64,000 nucleotides of DNA, taken from positions 1-64,000 of the forward strand of contig NZ_CAMHZD010000008.1 of assembly GCF_946190065.1 (NCBI RefSeq), given 5' to 3'. The stretch's first letter is position 1, and every line of letters starts with the position of its first letter. Below are positions 39,718 to 50,960 of this stretch, piece by piece. This DNA is from Streptococcus mitis. GTDB taxonomy: Bacteria > Bacillota > Bacilli > Lactobacillales > Streptococcaceae. Made by a program: the position numbers and the translations under genes. The notes beneath the pieces were generated by a model. The model saw only the letters and a list, made by a program, of their open reading frames with translations. It was not told the DNA's origin and did not search any database.

Positions 39718-40359
39718 ATGAAACTACTTAAAAACCTTGGCTGGTTTCTTCTAGCTGTTCTATCCTTTTTCTTTGGCTATGGCTTTATTCAAGGGCTCGC
39801 GACTACTTCGCTTGCCTTAGGAGCTTCCCCCTATGCTGTGACCTTGCTCTATGTGGCCTTGGCTGGAGTTTATGTGTACGGCATTTACAAATGGTATCAG
39901 AAAGGTCCTGTTCGTATTGAGAAGAGTGGCTTCAACCGATTTATTTGGCTTCCTGCCTTGGTTTGGTTCTTATCTCTGGTTGTCCAGTTTTTCTTGCCAA
40001 ATGATCCTTCAGTAAATCAGCAAATAGCGATAGACTTGACCTTGTCTCAACCACTTTTCTCATTCTTTGCGGTCGTTATTTTTGCTCCTTTGACGGAAGA
40101 ACTTATCTTTAGAGGGATGTTGGCACGCTACCTCTTTCCTAAGCAGAACAATAGCAAACAAACTCTGATTTTCCTTCTGGTATCTAGTCTTCTGTTTGCC
40201 TTGATTCATTTCCCAGGAACTTTGCAACAGTTTTTGGTTTATGCTAGTCTAGGATTGAGTTTGGGGCTGGCTTATGTAAGTCGAAAAGGTCTTCTTTACA
40301 GCATTTCTCTTCACGCTTTGAATAATTTAGTGAGCTTTTTGATGATTCTCATGCTATAA
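39718..40359 (+). CDS. CPBP-family intramembrane metalloprotease (CAAX-protease-like)
   Basis: The 213-residue membrane protein carries the family motifs EELIFRG (Glu-Glu...Arg, about residue 126) and FALIHFPG (His, about 162), plus a third helix with NN near the C-terminus (HALNNLVS). In lactic acid bacteria such proteins process or give immunity to bacteriocin-like peptides. Its direct role here, in a cluster of small membrane proteins, is unknown. Confidence 0.88.
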   Translation: MKLLKNLGWFLLAVLSFFFGYGFIQGLATTSLALGASPYAVTLLYVALAGVYVYGIYKWYQKGPVRIEKSGFNRFIWLPALVWFLSLVVQFFLPNDPSVNQQIAIDLTLSQPLFSFFAVVIFAPLTEELIFRGMLARYLFPKQNNSKQTLIFLLVSSLLFALIHFPGTLQQFLVYASLGLSLGLAYVSRKGLLYSISLHALNNLVSFLMILML

Positions 40360-40376
40360 TAGAGTCAGGAGGTCAC

Positions 40377-40607
40377 ATGAAACGAGTAATTTTATTAGCA
40401 GTGATTCAAGCAGTCGTTCTATTTTTCATCATTGGAGCGCTAGCTTATGCCTTTAAGGGCGATTTCTTCTATAACTATCTAGCAGTCGTCTTTGCCCCTA
40501 TTGCAGGTGTCTTGCGCTTTGGGACAGCTTACACAACGGAAATTGTCTTGCCTCGAAAGGCAGCCGAAATTGCTGAAAAGCGTAAAGCAGGCAACAATTC
40601 AAAATAA
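40377..40607 (+). CDS. small membrane protein, hypothetical
   Basis: The 76-residue protein has two hydrophobic segments (ILLAVIQAVVLFFIIGALAY and the YLAVVFAPIAGVLRFG region) and a basic Ala/Lys-rich tail. AGGAGG lies before the ATG. It is the last gene of the cluster before the terminator. Confidence 0.7.
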   Translation: MKRVILLAVIQAVVLFFIIGALAYAFKGDFFYNYLAVVFAPIAGVLRFGTAYTTEIVLPRKAAEIAEKRKAGNNSK

Positions 40608-40612
40608 AAGAG

Positions 40613-40636
40613 TCCGATGAACTTCATCGGATTTTT
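40613..40636 (+). terminator. terminator before aspS
   Basis: TCCGATGA pairs with TCATCGGA across a 3-base loop and is followed by TTTTT. Confidence 0.85.
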
Positions 40637-40761
40637 GTATGGGCGTCAATTTTTAGAGTCTTCACTTGATTTTTAAAGACTGGCAAACTTTTCTGATGAT
40701 TTTCATGAAGAGCCTGCGCTTTTATGGTAAAATAGTAACAGAATAAAAGAGGAGAGAAACA

Positions 40762-42525
40762 ATGAAACGTAGTATGTATGCTGGTCGTGTTCGTGAGGAA
40801 CACATCGGACAAGAAATAACCTTGAAAGGATGGGTTGGCCGTCGTCGTGACCTTGGTGGTTTGATCTTTATCGATCTTCGTGACCGTGAAGGAATTATGC
40901 AGTTGGTTATCAACCCTGAAAAAGTATCTGCAGAGGTCATGGCAACAGCTGAAAGCCTTCGTAGCGAATTTGTTATCGAGGTGACTGGACAGGTCGCTGC
41001 GCGTGAGCAAGCCAATGATAAGTTGCCAACTGGTGCAGTTGAGTTAAACGTGACAGCTCTGACAGTGCTTAATACAGCTAAAACAACCCCATTTGAGATT
41101 AAGGATGGCATTGAGGCTAATGACGATACACGTTTACGTTACCGTTACCTTGACCTTCGTCGTCCAGAGATGCTGGAAAACCTCAAACTTCGTGCTAAAG
41201 TGACCCACTCTATTCGCAATTACTTGGATGAGTTGGAGTTTATCGACGTGGAGACACCATTCCTTTCTAAGTCAACTCCTGAAGGGGCGCGTGACTATTT
41301 GGTGCCGTCTCGTGTTAATAAAGGGCATTTTTACGCTCTTCCTCAAAGTCCACAAATCACGAAACAGCTCTTGATGAATGCTGGTTTTGACCGTTACTAC
41401 CAAATCGTTAAATGTTTCCGTGACGAGGACTTGCGTGGTGACCGCCAGCCTGAGTTCACACAGGTTGACTTGGAAACATCTTTCCTTACTGAGCAAGAAA
41501 TCCAAGATATCACAGAAGGTTTGATTGCGCGCGTGATGAAAGAAACTAAAGGCATCGAAGTGACGCTTCCATTTCCTCGTATGAAATATGATGATGCTAT
41601 GGCTCTTTACGGTTCTGACAAGCCAGATACCCGTTTTGACATGTTGCTTCAGGACCTGACAGCAGTAGTCAAAGGTGTAGACTTTAAAGTCTTTTCAGAA
41701 GCACCTGCTGTAAAAGCAATTGTGGTCAAAGGAGCTGCGGACAACTATTCACGTAAAGACATCGACAAGATGACCGAAGTAGCCAAACAGTATGGTGCCA
41801 AAGGTCTTGCTTGGGTCAAGGTGGTTGATGGAGAATTAAACGGACCAGTTGCCAAGTTCTTGACTAGCATCCAAGCAGAATTGACAACAGCGCTTGCTCT
41901 TGAAGATAAGGACTTGGTTCTCTTTGTGGCGGATACGCTTGAAGTGGCTAATGCAACGCTTGGTGCCCTTCGTGGACGTATTGCCAAAGAGCTTGGTTTG
42001 ATTGATAATGATAAATTCAACTTCCTTTGGGTTGTTGACTGGCCAATGTTTGAATGGTCTGAAGAAGAAGGTCGTTACATGAGCGCCCACCATCCATTTA
42101 CTCTACCACAGGAAGAGACTGCTCACGAATTAGAAGGTGATTTGGCGAAGGTTCGTGCCATTGCTTACGATATTGTCTTGAACGGTTATGAACTTGGTGG
42201 TGGTAGCCTTCGTATCAACCAAAAAGACCTTCAAGAACGTATGTTCAAGGCTCTTGGTTTCTCAGCCGAAGAAGCAAATGACCAGTTTGGTTTCCTTCTT
42301 GAAGCCATGGACTATGGTTTCCCACCACACGGTGGCTTGGCTATCGGGCTTGACCGATTTGTCATGCTCTTAGCAGGAGAAGAAAATATTCGTGAAGTTA
42401 TTGCCTTCCCTAAGAACAATAAGGCAAGTGACCCAATGACACAAGCTCCTTCAACAGTAGCTCTCAAACAACTAGAGGAACTCAGCTTACAAGTAGAAGA
42501 AGATGAAACAAGCAAAACGAATTAA
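40762..42525 (+). CDS. aspS: aspartyl-tRNA synthetase
   Basis: AspS charges tRNA-Asp. The 587-residue bacterial-type enzyme has an N-terminal OB anticodon-binding domain ([20 protein letters not shown]), class II motif 2 ([19 protein letters not shown]), a GAD insertion domain in the middle, and motif 3 ([20 protein letters not shown]). An extended -10 (TATGGTAAAAT) lies about 33 bases upstream. The stop overlaps the start of yitT by 23 bases. Confidence 0.98.
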   Translation: MKRSMYAGRVREEHIGQEITLKGWVGRRRDLGGLIFIDLRDREGIMQLVINPEKVSAEVMATAESLRSEFVIEVTGQVAAREQANDKLPTGAVELNVTALTVLNTAKTTPFEIKDGIEANDDTRLRYRYLDLRRPEMLENLKLRAKVTHSIRNYLDELEFIDVETPFLSKSTPEGARDYLVPSRVNKGHFYALPQSPQITKQLLMNAGFDRYYQIVKCFRDEDLRGDRQPEFTQVDLETSFLTEQEIQDITEGLIARVMKETKGIEVTLPFPRMKYDDAMALYGSDKPDTRFDMLLQDLTAVVKGVDFKVFSEAPAVKAIVVKGAADNYSRKDIDKMTEVAKQYGAKGLAWVKVVDGELNGPVAKFLTSIQAELTTALALEDKDLVLFVADTLEVANATLGALRGRIAKELGLIDNDKFNFLWVVDWPMFEWSEEEGRYMSAHHPFTLPQEETAHELEGDLAKVRAIAYDIVLNGYELGGGSLRINQKDLQERMFKALGFSAEEANDQFGFLLEAMDYGFPPHGGLAIGLDRFVMLLAGEENIREVIAFPKNNKASDPMTQAPSTVALKQLEELSLQVEEDETSKTN

Positions 42526-43444
42526 GCGGTGGCGCTATTATCTGCGCCGCTTTGCTCATCAGATAAAAATTTTACGTGTCTTACAAAGCATCTCTCGCGA
42601 AAAATATGATGAGAAGATTTCGGCCTCTCTGGTCTATGGATTTTTATCAGCAGTAGCGGTCAATTTCTTTTTCCAACCAGGTCATGTGTATTCGAGTGGT
42701 GCGACAGGTCTGGCACAGATTATCTCTGCCTTGAGTAATCACTGGTTTGGTTTTCATATCCCGATTTCGTTGACCTTCTATGCCATTAATTTCCCTTTGA
42801 TGGTCTTGGCTTGGTATCAAATTGGGCATAAGTTCACCGTCTTTACCTTTATAACGGTATCCATGAGTTCCTTCTTTATCCAGTTTGTCCCTGTGGCGAC
42901 CTTGACGGAGGATCCCATTATCAATGCCCTTTTTGGGGGTGTTGTCATGGGCTTGGGGATTGGTTTTGCTCTTCGAAACAATATCTCCAGTGGTGGGACG
43001 GATATCGTCAGCCTGACTATTCGCAAGAAAACGGGTAAGAATGTTGGTAGTATTTCTTTCTTGGTAAATGGGACCATCATGCTGATAGCAGGCTTGACCT
43101 TTGGTTGGGAATACGCTCTCTACTCTATGATTACCATCTTTGTCTCTAGCCGTGTCACAGACGCTGTCTTTACCAAGCAAAAACGGATGCAGGCCATGAT
43201 TGTGACCAATCATCCAGAGAAGGTAATTGAAAAAATCCATAAAAAATTGCACCGCGGTGCAACCATGATCCACGATGCAGAAGGAACCTATAATCACGAA
43301 AGAAAGGCAGTTTTAATCACTGTCATTACACGTGCAGAGTTTAATGAATTTAAACAGATTATGAAACAGGTGGATCCAAGCGCCTTTGTCTCTGTCTCGG
43401 AGAATGTTCATATTTTGGGACGGTTCGTTGAAACAGATAATTAG
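42503..43444 (+). CDS. YitT-family membrane protein (DUF161/DUF2179)
   Basis: The 313-residue protein has a DUF161 membrane domain with about five helices ([40 protein letters not shown]) and a C-terminal DUF2179 cytosolic domain ([20 protein letters not shown]). It starts inside aspS (23-base overlap), so it is translationally coupled. Function of the family is poorly known. Confidence 0.88.
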   Translation: MKQAKRIKRWRYYLRRFAHQIKILRVLQSISREKYDEKISASLVYGFLSAVAVNFFFQPGHVYSSGATGLAQIISALSNHWFGFHIPISLTFYAINFPLMVLAWYQIGHKFTVFTFITVSMSSFFIQFVPVATLTEDPIINALFGGVVMGLGIGFALRNNISSGGTDIVSLTIRKKTGKNVGSISFLVNGTIMLIAGLTFGWEYALYSMITIFVSSRVTDAVFTKQKRMQAMIVTNHPEKVIEKIHKKLHRGATMIHDAEGTYNHERKAVLITVITRAEFNEFKQIMKQVDPSAFVSVSENVHILGRFVETDN

Positions 43445-43451
43445 TGATCAA

Positions 43452-43475
43452 AAAAACCAGCTCGAGCTGGTTTTT
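43452..43475. terminator. bidirectional terminator between yitT and malR
   Basis: A perfect 24-base palindrome centred on CTCGAG with A and T runs at its ends serves both converging genes. Confidence 0.9.
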
Positions 43476-44460
43476 ATTTTTCGATAATTTTGTGGGCAAT
43501 CAACTGGCGATAACAAATTTGTTTATTGCTTTTAGCATCATTGATGATCTGGAGAATAGTTTCAAAGGAAACACGACCAAGCTCCAAACTATTGATATCG
43601 ACATAGGCTGCCAAGTTGAGCTTGGGATTGACTGAGTCGAAGCTGAGGACAGGGACATCCAGTTGGTGTTTTGCGATGTAATCACAGACCCCTGCAGCAA
43701 GGAGACTATCAATGGTAATAATAGCGTCAATATTTGGATCGTGTTTGAAGAGAAGTCTACTAAAGCGATAACCATTATCTTCAAGAAATTCAGTAGCAAA
43801 GTAAGTCAGATTAGTATCGAGAGGAAGTTGGTATTGTTTTAGAGCTAGCTCGTAACCTGTCAGACGGTCTTGTGTTACGAAGAGTCGCTTAGTACCTCCG
43901 ATAAAGGCAATTCGCTTGCATCCTTTTTTGATGAAATACTCTGTCGCATCAAAACCAGCTTGGACATTGTCATTATCGACAAGTGGAATGAAGGGAGATA
44001 GAGATTTACCTAAGATAAGGAAAGGAAATTGCTCGTCTGCTACTAACTTAACCAAAGGGTCCTCTTCTTGGGCATAGAGGAAAATCAAACCATCTACACG
44101 CTTACCATAGACCATCTGAGAAATAGCTTTAAGACGCTCTTTGGCATCTTTACCTGTCGCGATCTGAATGGCGTAGTGGTTTTCAGAGGCGACTTGGGCG
44201 ATACCACGGAGGACAGATGGGAAGAAAGGATTTTGATAGAAGGCGTCTGAGTCGTCAGGAAGCACCAAGCCGATAACTTGGGTATAACTGCTTACCAAAC
44301 TACGAGCGTTGAGGTTGGGGTGGTAATTGAGCTCCTTCATAGCCTTACGAACACGTTTTTTTGTTTCGTCGCTAATGGTTGATTTGTTTTGAATAACACG
44401 GGTTACGGTTGAAGGTGAAACACCAGCAGCCTTGGCCACGTCTTTAATCGTAACGGGCAT
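43474..44460 (-). CDS. malR: maltose operon repressor (LacI family)
   Basis: MalR represses the maltodextrin genes and releases them when maltose-type sugars are present. The 328-residue protein has the LacI N-terminal HTH (TIKDVAKAAGVSPSTVTRVI with hinge MKELNYHPNLNARSL) and a periplasmic-binding-like effector domain. It is the last gene of the leftward series. Its palindromic targets (ACGCAAACGTTTGCG type) lie at malX and malQ, upstream. Confidence 0.95.
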   Translation of the reverse strand: MPVTIKDVAKAAGVSPSTVTRVIQNKSTISDETKKRVRKAMKELNYHPNLNARSLVSSYTQVIGLVLPDDSDAFYQNPFFPSVLRGIAQVASENHYAIQIATGKDAKERLKAISQMVYGKRVDGLIFLYAQEEDPLVKLVADEQFPFLILGKSLSPFIPLVDNDNVQAGFDATEYFIKKGCKRIAFIGGTKRLFVTQDRLTGYELALKQYQLPLDTNLTYFATEFLEDNGYRFSRLLFKHDPNIDAIITIDSLLAAGVCDYIAKHQLDVPVLSFDSVNPKLNLAAYVDINSLELGRVSFETILQIINDAKSNKQICYRQLIAHKIIEK

Positions 44461-44469
44461 AAAAATCTC

Positions 44470-45270
44470 CTATTTATGGTAATCTGGATCACGGAAATGC
44501 GTTTTATAAAAGATAGTGACCAGATACAGAACAAAAAGAATGTTTTGTACAGTGATGAGGTTTGACATATTTTGGCCAAAGAGTCCCAAAATAAGTGTAA
44601 TCAGAGTTGGTAATCCTAAACAGTTCAAGATAAAATGGTAGCACTCTTTAAAGGTCCTAAATGAAAAGAGGCGTGATTTCTTAGTGATATAAAGGAGAAG
44701 ACTCGCTCCTAGAGAGACGATAAAGAAATTCAAACCAAAGAGGAAGCTCGCACCGAGAACTAGAAAGAGACTGATATAGACACGATTCTGCTGGTACCAG
44801 TCTTTAGAAATGGCTTGGGTCAAGCTGTCTTTACTTTTGAAACTCTCAGTCTCAATCGCTCGGTAAGAGACACGGGTCAGTTCTTTACTTTCTTTGCTGA
44901 TGACGAGCTCATTCGTATCGAAATGCAGTTGCAAGTCCTTAGGTAATTCCTTGCTTTGACTTGGACCGATCACAATAGAAGGCTCTTGACTAGCTGTTCC
45001 AGTATAAGTTAATTTGCCATCAACAATTGTAGCGTGTTCAGAGAGATCCTGTACAACCTTATCTGTCAATGGTTCATAGACATTATCGATAAAGGTTTCT
45101 AGCGGATAAGTCTCCTGCGAGCTGTTTTGGATGGCAATAGGTACCATAGATAAGCTGATAAGGAAGATACTGGTAAAGAGAAGTTGGAACCAGTTGAGTC
45201 CGAAACGTTTGGACAGGGGCTTACGAAATCCCCAAATACTTGAAAAATAGGAAAATGGATATGGAAGCAT
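44470..45270 (-). CDS. malA: maltodextrin utilization membrane protein MalA
   Basis: The 266-residue protein has four to five hydrophobic segments ([58 protein letters not shown]) and a DUF1189-like extracellular domain between the first two. It sits 9 bases upstream of malR. In pneumococcus malA is in the malR operon, and its biochemical role is not established. Confidence 0.85.
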   Translation of the reverse strand: MLPYPFSYFSSIWGFRKPLSKRFGLNWFQLLFTSIFLISLSMVPIAIQNSSQETYPLETFIDNVYEPLTDKVVQDLSEHATIVDGKLTYTGTASQEPSIVIGPSQSKELPKDLQLHFDTNELVISKESKELTRVSYRAIETESFKSKDSLTQAISKDWYQQNRVYISLFLVLGASFLFGLNFFIVSLGASLLLYITKKSRLFSFRTFKECYHFILNCLGLPTLITLILGLFGQNMSNLITVQNILFVLYLVTIFYKTHFRDPDYHK

Positions 45271-45412
45271 AGGTATCTTTCTAAAAGGTGTTTTCTATAT
45301 GAGTATTATATAGAGAAATGTGCTTTATTTCAAGTCTAGGAGATAAATTGCTTGCTACAAGGATAGTTTTACAGTAACAAGTTTTAAAATGAAAAAGGGT
45401 GGCGGGGATATA

Positions 45413-46255
45413 TTATCCCTTGTCGCCACCACTTGTAAGTCCTGAAACAAAGTTCTTTTGTAGGAAGAAGAAGAGAATACAGATTGGAAGGGCAATGAGG
45501 ATAGCACCTGCTGAGAAGTAGGCAATCTTCAAGTTTTTCACATTGCTGACGAAGGTTTGGAGTCCTACGGCAACAGTAAAGTATTCTTTCTCACGAAGCA
45601 AGAAACTAGAGAGGATGTAGTCCCCAAAAGGTCCCATGAAGGCCCAGAGAGCTTGTACGGCAACCATTGGGCGAACAAGTGGAAGAACAATTTGCCAGAA
45701 GCGGCGGAAGTGTCCTGCACCGTCTAGTTTTGCAGATTCGTCTAGAGACATTGGCACTGTATCGAAGTATCCTTTCATGAGCCAAGCATTCATCGGGATA
45801 CCACCACCAACGTAGAGGAAGATGAGGAACCAGCTGTGGTTAAGGGCGTTCAACATAAGCGCCATAACGAAGAAGGCTGTCAAAGCGGCCATGGTTGGAA
45901 CCATTTGGATGATCAAGAAGAAGACCAAACTTTGTTTACGAGCCAAGAAGTTGTAACGGCTGTAGGCATAACCAGCCAGTACGATGATACTTGTTTGAAC
46001 CGCCATGGTAATCAAGGCGATAATCAAGGTATTTAGATACCAAGTACCGTATAGGGTTTCAGTAAAGAGTCCTTTAAAGTTATCAAAATTGAAGTCGATG
46101 TTAGTATCGAGTTTAAAGGCTGCGACGTTACCTGCCTTGAAGGCTGACATGATGGTAATCAAAAGTGGATAGATAATCACGATTGATAGGCCAATCAAGT
46201 AGAGGTAAGTAAGGGTTTGAGTCAGTCTACGTTTGAGTTTAATTGAGTTATTCAT
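45413..46255 (-). CDS. malD: maltodextrin ABC transporter permease MalD (MalG type)
   Basis: The 280-residue inner-membrane permease of the maltodextrin importer has six hydrophobic segments and the EAA loop ([20 protein letters not shown]). The start is ATG 46255, behind GGAGG in the end of malC. It forms the channel with MalC and receives substrate from MalX. No ATPase is encoded nearby; in streptococci a shared ATPase (MsmK) is used. Confidence 0.95.
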   Translation of the reverse strand: MNNSIKLKRRLTQTLTYLYLIGLSIVIIYPLLITIMSAFKAGNVAAFKLDTNIDFNFDNFKGLFTETLYGTWYLNTLIIALITMAVQTSIIVLAGYAYSRYNFLARKQSLVFFLIIQMVPTMAALTAFFVMALMLNALNHSWFLIFLYVGGGIPMNAWLMKGYFDTVPMSLDESAKLDGAGHFRRFWQIVLPLVRPMVAVQALWAFMGPFGDYILSSFLLREKEYFTVAVGLQTFVSNVKNLKIAYFSAGAILIALPICILFFFLQKNFVSGLTSGGDKG

Positions 46256-46256
46256 C

Positions 46257-47549
46257 TTAGACGTCCTCCATATCAAATGCGTGTAGTTTCTTGAATGCGA
46301 TCATAGAGATTGAGATGACAATGATAGAGATAATCAAGGTAACAGCTGCCGCCATTGAGTATTGAGGAGATGTACCTGTTGTCAAACGGTAGATCCATGA
46401 GATCAAGATATCGGTTGAACCAGCTCCACCTCCGACACTACCAGGTCCTCCACCATTGAAGAGGTACATGATAGAGAAGTTGTTAAAGTTGAAGGTGTAT
46501 TGGCTAATCAAAGTAGGTGCCGCAACGGCCAAGATCATTGGGAAAGTGATGTTGCGGAATTTTTGCCAAGCATTGGCACCGTCAATATAAGCTGCTTCGT
46601 AAAGGTCGTTAGGAATAGATTGCAAGATACCCAAGGTCAAAACGTAGATATATGGGAATCCAAGCCAACCTTGCATCATAATCAAGGCAATCTTAGTCCA
46701 AGTTGGGTCTGTTTTCCAAGGAATAAGGACACCATCAAGGAAAGGAAGGAATTTAGCTAAGATTGGCAATACTTGAGTGTTGATAGCTCCTACACTATCG
46801 TTAAACATGTTTGAGAATGTTAAGATAGTGATGAAGGCTGGAACAGCCCAAGGAAGAAGGAAAATAACACCAAAGATACGTTTTCCTTTGATAAATGGTT
46901 GGTTAGCAATGATAGCTGTGAAGATACCGATGACGATCTGTAAAGTTGAGGCAGCCAAAGCCCAGATGATAGTCCAAGAAAGAACGGCACCAAAGGCAGA
47001 ACGGAAGGTGCTCAAGCTCCAGATGTTTGTAAAGTTGGTCAAACCAACCCAGTCCAACAATTTGTTTGGTGGCAAGTGTTGGAAGTCGTAGTTAGTAAAG
47101 GCAATCATCAAGGTTACGATAACTGGGAAGATAATTGCAAATGTCATTGCTACATACGATGGGATAATCAAAAGGTATGGGAATCCATTCTCATAAATAC
47201 CTTTGATCATATCTTTAAAAGTCCGTGGGACAGGAATTCCATTGTTAATACGTTTTGCGATTGTATGTGCATCTTTGATATTTGCGAAATAAAAGAGTAC
47301 ATAAACAACTACAAAGATTAAATGGAAGGCACCACGAATCAGCATAAAGAGGGAATTGTCACGACCTGGTTTGTCACCAAGAGTGATGAGATTACTCAAT
47401 TCAGGGGCTGCAAGTGCTAGGAAGTAAAGGACGAATACGATGGTTACACCAAGGAAGATAAAACCTTTGGCTTTTTGTTTATTGTAAATCTGTCCTAACC
47501 CAGGAATGATAGACAGCAGGGCTGCTTTACTAGGTTGTTGCTTTTCCAT
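46257..47549 (-). CDS. malC: maltodextrin ABC transporter permease MalC (MalF type)
   Basis: The 430-residue protein has about eight hydrophobic segments, an N-terminal extension ([20 protein letters not shown]) typical of Gram-positive MalF-type proteins, and the EAA loop ([20 protein letters not shown]). ATG 47549 is chosen because AAGGAG precedes it. It is transcribed with malD (1-base gap). Confidence 0.95.
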   Translation of the reverse strand: MEKQQPSKAALLSIIPGLGQIYNKQKAKGFIFLGVTIVFVLYFLALAAPELSNLITLGDKPGRDNSLFMLIRGAFHLIFVVVYVLFYFANIKDAHTIAKRINNGIPVPRTFKDMIKGIYENGFPYLLIIPSYVAMTFAIIFPVIVTLMIAFTNYDFQHLPPNKLLDWVGLTNFTNIWSLSTFRSAFGAVLSWTIIWALAASTLQIVIGIFTAIIANQPFIKGKRIFGVIFLLPWAVPAFITILTFSNMFNDSVGAINTQVLPILAKFLPFLDGVLIPWKTDPTWTKIALIMMQGWLGFPYIYVLTLGILQSIPNDLYEAAYIDGANAWQKFRNITFPMILAVAAPTLISQYTFNFNNFSIMYLFNGGGPGSVGGGAGSTDILISWIYRLTTGTSPQYSMAAAVTLIISIIVISISMIAFKKLHAFDMEDV

Positions 47550-47659
47550 AATAACTCCTTTCATAGAATACTGGTTTCTAACTAAAACCTAAACTATATA
47601 TGTTTTTGATTGATAAATTCAAAGGGGGATTTGATTTCCACCCCCCTTGAACAAATTTT

Positions 47660-48931
47660 TTATTCACCAAATTTTTGTTTGATTGTTTCTTTGATCAATG
47701 TTACAGCGTCGTTAGCAGCTGTTTTCGCATCTTTCTTACCACTTACAGCATCAAAGAGCATAGTTTTCGCTGGATCCCAAACTGCAGACATTTGAGAGAT
47801 GTTTGGCATTGGTTGAGCGTTCTTGAACTGTTTGATAACAGCTGTTGTCAACTCATCGTTTTTACCTTCAGCATATGTACGAGCTTCAGTGTTAGCTGGG
47901 ATTTCGTTTGTAGTGTCGTAGAAGGCTTTTTGTTCTTCTGTTGAAACAAGGAAGTCTACAAATTTTTGAGCGCCTTCAAGGTTCTTAGTGCTTGATGGGA
48001 TGATCCAAGCTTTACCACCACCGAATGCAGCATATTCTTTTCCATTTGGAAGAGTTGGGATAGTTGCAACACCGTAGTTTACTTTAGCATCTTTAAAGGC
48101 TTGAGCTTTCCAAGGTCCGTCGATGATAGCAGCTGTTTTACCTTCTTGGAATTGAGTTTGGATTAAGTTGCCAGCACCTTCAGTATCTTGCATACCTTTA
48201 GGCCATTTTTCATACCAAGATTTAGCGTAGTTGATACCTGCGATAGAACCGTCGTTTGCAAGACCAATGTCTTTAGCGTCTTTACCGTTTTGTCCGAATA
48301 CGTAAGCACCGTTACCAGCAAGAAGTCCATATGCATAGTAGAAGTTTGTCCAGTCAGCTAGGAAAGCAGAAGTTTTTCCATCTTCTCCAGCAAAGGCATA
48401 TTTGCTATCTTTAGCAAGGTTTTCTAAGTCAGCAAAAGTTTTTGGAGCTTCTTTTACCAAGTCTTTGTTGTAGTACATAACAAGTGACTCGATAACAGCA
48501 GGAGCACCGTAAACTTTACCGTCAGCAGCTGTTACAAGAGATTTAGTTTTATCATCTGTTTTAGCACCGTCGCTCAATTTCACTTCTGAAAGTTGTCCGT
48601 CAGTACCAAGGCTACCTACACGGTCGTATGGAGCCATCATAACGTCAGCAGCTTGACCTGATTGGTTGTCTAGAGAAAGTTTGTCAAGCCCACCCATTTG
48701 GTCTCCTGTTTTGATGGTAACTTTTACGCCAGCTTCTTTTTCGTAAGCTTTTGCAGCTGATTCAGCGAAAGCTTTGTATTGGTCTTCAACGTAGAAAGTG
48801 AGTTCTTTCGCTTCGGATGAACCAGAATCAGCAGGTTTATCAGCAGTTTTGCTTCCGCAAGCTACCAAAAGCAAGCTAGCAAGTGTAACAGTTCCAAGCA
48901 CAGCAGCGCTCTTCATGAATTTAGATGACAT
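47660..48931 (-). CDS. malX: maltodextrin-binding lipoprotein
   Basis: MalX captures maltodextrins outside the membrane and hands them to MalC-MalD. The 423-residue protein has a lipoprotein signal with lipobox LVAC and Cys25, then the family-1 solute-binding fold (ELTFYVEDQYKAFAESAAKA; FLADWTNFYYAYGLLAG). It is the promoter-proximal gene of the leftward operon and its expression is gated by the operator at 48974-48987. Confidence 0.97.
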   Translation of the reverse strand: MSSKFMKSAAVLGTVTLASLLLVACGSKTADKPADSGSSEAKELTFYVEDQYKAFAESAAKAYEKEAGVKVTIKTGDQMGGLDKLSLDNQSGQAADVMMAPYDRVGSLGTDGQLSEVKLSDGAKTDDKTKSLVTAADGKVYGAPAVIESLVMYYNKDLVKEAPKTFADLENLAKDSKYAFAGEDGKTSAFLADWTNFYYAYGLLAGNGAYVFGQNGKDAKDIGLANDGSIAGINYAKSWYEKWPKGMQDTEGAGNLIQTQFQEGKTAAIIDGPWKAQAFKDAKVNYGVATIPTLPNGKEYAAFGGGKAWIIPSSTKNLEGAQKFVDFLVSTEEQKAFYDTTNEIPANTEARTYAEGKNDELTTAVIKQFKNAQPMPNISQMSAVWDPAKTMLFDAVSGKKDAKTAANDAVTLIKETIKQKFGE

Positions 48932-48973
48932 AGTGTATTCCTCCTAAAGAATAACAAATTTTATAATGAGGAA

Positions 48974-49028
48974 ACGCAAACGTTTTCCTTTATGGGACTA
49001 GTATAGCACAATCGGAAAGCGGTTGCAA
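48974..49028 (-). promoter_or_regulatory. malX promoter with MalR-type operator
   Basis: On the minus strand the -35 TTGCAA (49023-49028) and -10 TATACT (49000-49005) have a 17-base spacer. Just downstream at 48974-48987 lies ACGCAAACGTTTTC, within an imperfect GGAAA...TTTCC palindrome. This is close to the known streptococcal MalR operator and covers the start-site region. Confidence 0.85.
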
Positions 49029-49322
49029 GTGTTTTTTGTAAAAATTTTAAAAAAATTTCACGAAAAGAGTAAGCGTTTTATTTGTTTATAATAGAAGAAA
49101 AGTCAGAAAACATATTTTCATGATTTTACTGAAATTATTTAGGGAAACGATTGACTAAATTTTGAACAAAAAATAAATTGCTCTAGACCAAACGTAGGCT
49201 AAGTTGAGCCTTCTATTTATAGTTGAAGAAGATTTTGTAAATAGAAAAGAAAAATGTATATGTATACATACAAGAAGGACAAATTTTTTTTAAAAAATAA
49301 TCAAAAAGTTTTTTAAAAACGC
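49029..49322. other. A+T-rich spacer of the mal control region
   Basis: No gene is supported between the two divergent mal promoters (about 290 bases). It is A+T-rich with a palindromic TATGTATACATA (49259-49270) and GGAAACGATTGAC (49142-49154), which weakly resembles a CcpA/LacI-family site. Confidence 0.5.
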
Positions 49323-49373
49323 TTGCAATTGTTCCAAAAATAAAGTATACTTATCTTAACGCAAACGTTTGCG
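49323..49373 (+). promoter_or_regulatory. malQ-malP promoter with perfect MalR operator
   Basis: The -35 TTGCAA (49323-49328), 17-base spacer and -10 TATACT (49346-49351) face malQ. CGCAAACGTTTGCG (49360-49373) is a perfect 14-bp palindrome over the transcription start, as described for pneumococcal MalR. Confidence 0.9.
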
Positions 49374-49417
49374 CCCAAAAATGAAAATTTAAACTACAAA
49401 TACACGAGGTGTTGTTT

Positions 49418-50935
49418 ATGAAAAAACGTCAAAGTGGTGTGTTGATGCACATCTCTTCTCTCCCAGGAGCCTACGGAATCGGGTCATTTGGTCAAAGTGC
49501 TTACGACTTCGTTGATTTCTTGGTTCGTACAAAACAACGTTACTGGCAAATCCTTCCATTAGGAACAACTAGTTACGGAGATTCTCCTTACCAGTCTTTC
49601 TCAGCCTTCGCAGGAAACACTCATTTTATCGATTTAGATATCTTGGTGGAGCAAGGTTTGTTGCAAGCAAGTGACCTTGAAGGAATTGACTTTGGTAGCG
49701 ATGCGTCTGAAGTTGATTATGCGAAAATCTACTATGCACGTCGTCCTCTTTTAGAAAAAGCGGTGAAACGTTTCTTTGAAGTCGGAGATGTTAAAGAGTT
49801 TGAGAAATTTGCTCAAGACAACCAATCATGGCTTGAGCTCTTTGCTGAGTATATGGCTATCAAAGAGCATTTTGAAAATCTTGCTTGGACTGAATGGCCA
49901 GATGCAGATGCTCGTGCTCGTAAAGCTTCAGCACTTGAAAGCTACCGTGAGCAATTGGCAGACAAGTTGGTTTACCACCGTGTGACTCAATACTTCTTCT
50001 TCCAACAATGGTTGAAATTGAAAGCTTACGCTAACGACAACCACATCGAAATCGTTGGAGACATGCCAATCTACGTAGCGGAAGATTCAAGCGATATGTG
50101 GGCAAATCCACATCTCTTCAAGACAGATGTCAACGGTAAGGCGACTTGCATCGCAGGATGCCCACCAGATGAATTTTCTGCAACTGGTCAGCTTTGGGGT
50201 AACCCAATCTATGACTGGGAAGCAATGGACAAAGACGGCTACAAATGGTGGATTGAACGCTTGCGTGAAAGCTTCAAAATCTACGACATCGTTCGTATTG
50301 ACCACTTCCGTGGCTTCGAATCTTACTGGGAAATCCCTGCTGGTTCTGATACAGCAGCACCTGGTGAGTGGGTGAAAGGCCCTGGCTACAAGCTTTTTGC
50401 AGCCGTTAAGGAAGAACTTGGTGAGTTAAACATCATCGCAGAAGATCTTGGTTTCATGACAGACGAAGTTATCGAATTGCGTGAACGTACGGGCTTCCCA
50501 GGAATGAAGATTCTTCAATTTGCATTCAACCCAGAAGACGAAAGTATCGATAGCCCACACTTGGCACCTGCTAACTCAGTTATGTACACAGGAACACACG
50601 ATAACAATACGGTCCTTGGTTGGTACCGTAACGAGATCGATGATGCGACTCGTGAATACATGGCTCGCTACACTAACCGTAAAGAATACGAAACAGTGCC
50701 ACATGCTATGCTTCGTACAGTCTTTTCATCAGTTAGCTTCATGGCAATTGCAACTATGCAAGATTTGCTAGAATTGGATGAGGCAGCTCGTATGAACTTC
50801 CCATCTACTCTTGGTGGAAACTGGTCTTGGCGTATGACTGAAGATCAATTGACACCAGCTGTCGAGGAAGGCTTGCTTGACTTGACAACAATCTATCGCC
50901 GAATCAATGAAAATTTGGTGGAATTAAAGAAATAA
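49418..50935 (+). CDS. malQ: 4-alpha-glucanotransferase (amylomaltase)
   Basis: This GH77 enzyme (called malM in pneumococcus) moves glucan segments between maltodextrins, releasing glucose. The 505 residues include [14 protein letters not shown], the nucleophile Asp in [13 protein letters not shown], the acid/base Glu in IIAEDLG, and the third Asp in [16 protein letters not shown] 49418 is used because GAGGTG lies just upstream. The upstream in-frame start (49409) lacks a site. Confidence 0.96.
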   Translation: MKKRQSGVLMHISSLPGAYGIGSFGQSAYDFVDFLVRTKQRYWQILPLGTTSYGDSPYQSFSAFAGNTHFIDLDILVEQGLLQASDLEGIDFGSDASEVDYAKIYYARRPLLEKAVKRFFEVGDVKEFEKFAQDNQSWLELFAEYMAIKEHFENLAWTEWPDADARARKASALESYREQLADKLVYHRVTQYFFFQQWLKLKAYANDNHIEIVGDMPIYVAEDSSDMWANPHLFKTDVNGKATCIAGCPPDEFSATGQLWGNPIYDWEAMDKDGYKWWIERLRESFKIYDIVRIDHFRGFESYWEIPAGSDTAAPGEWVKGPGYKLFAAVKEELGELNIIAEDLGFMTDEVIELRERTGFPGMKILQFAFNPEDESIDSPHLAPANSVMYTGTHDNNTVLGWYRNEIDDATREYMARYTNRKEYETVPHAMLRTVFSSVSFMAIATMQDLLELDEAARMNFPSTLGGNWSWRMTEDQLTPAVEEGLLDLTTIYRRINENLVELKK

Positions 50936-50960
50936 TACAATATCAGGAGACACCTTAAAC

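Noticed and set aside
42647-43297. 216-aa frame antisense to yitT
   Set aside because: A shadow of the conserved yitT gene, with no start signal and unnatural composition.
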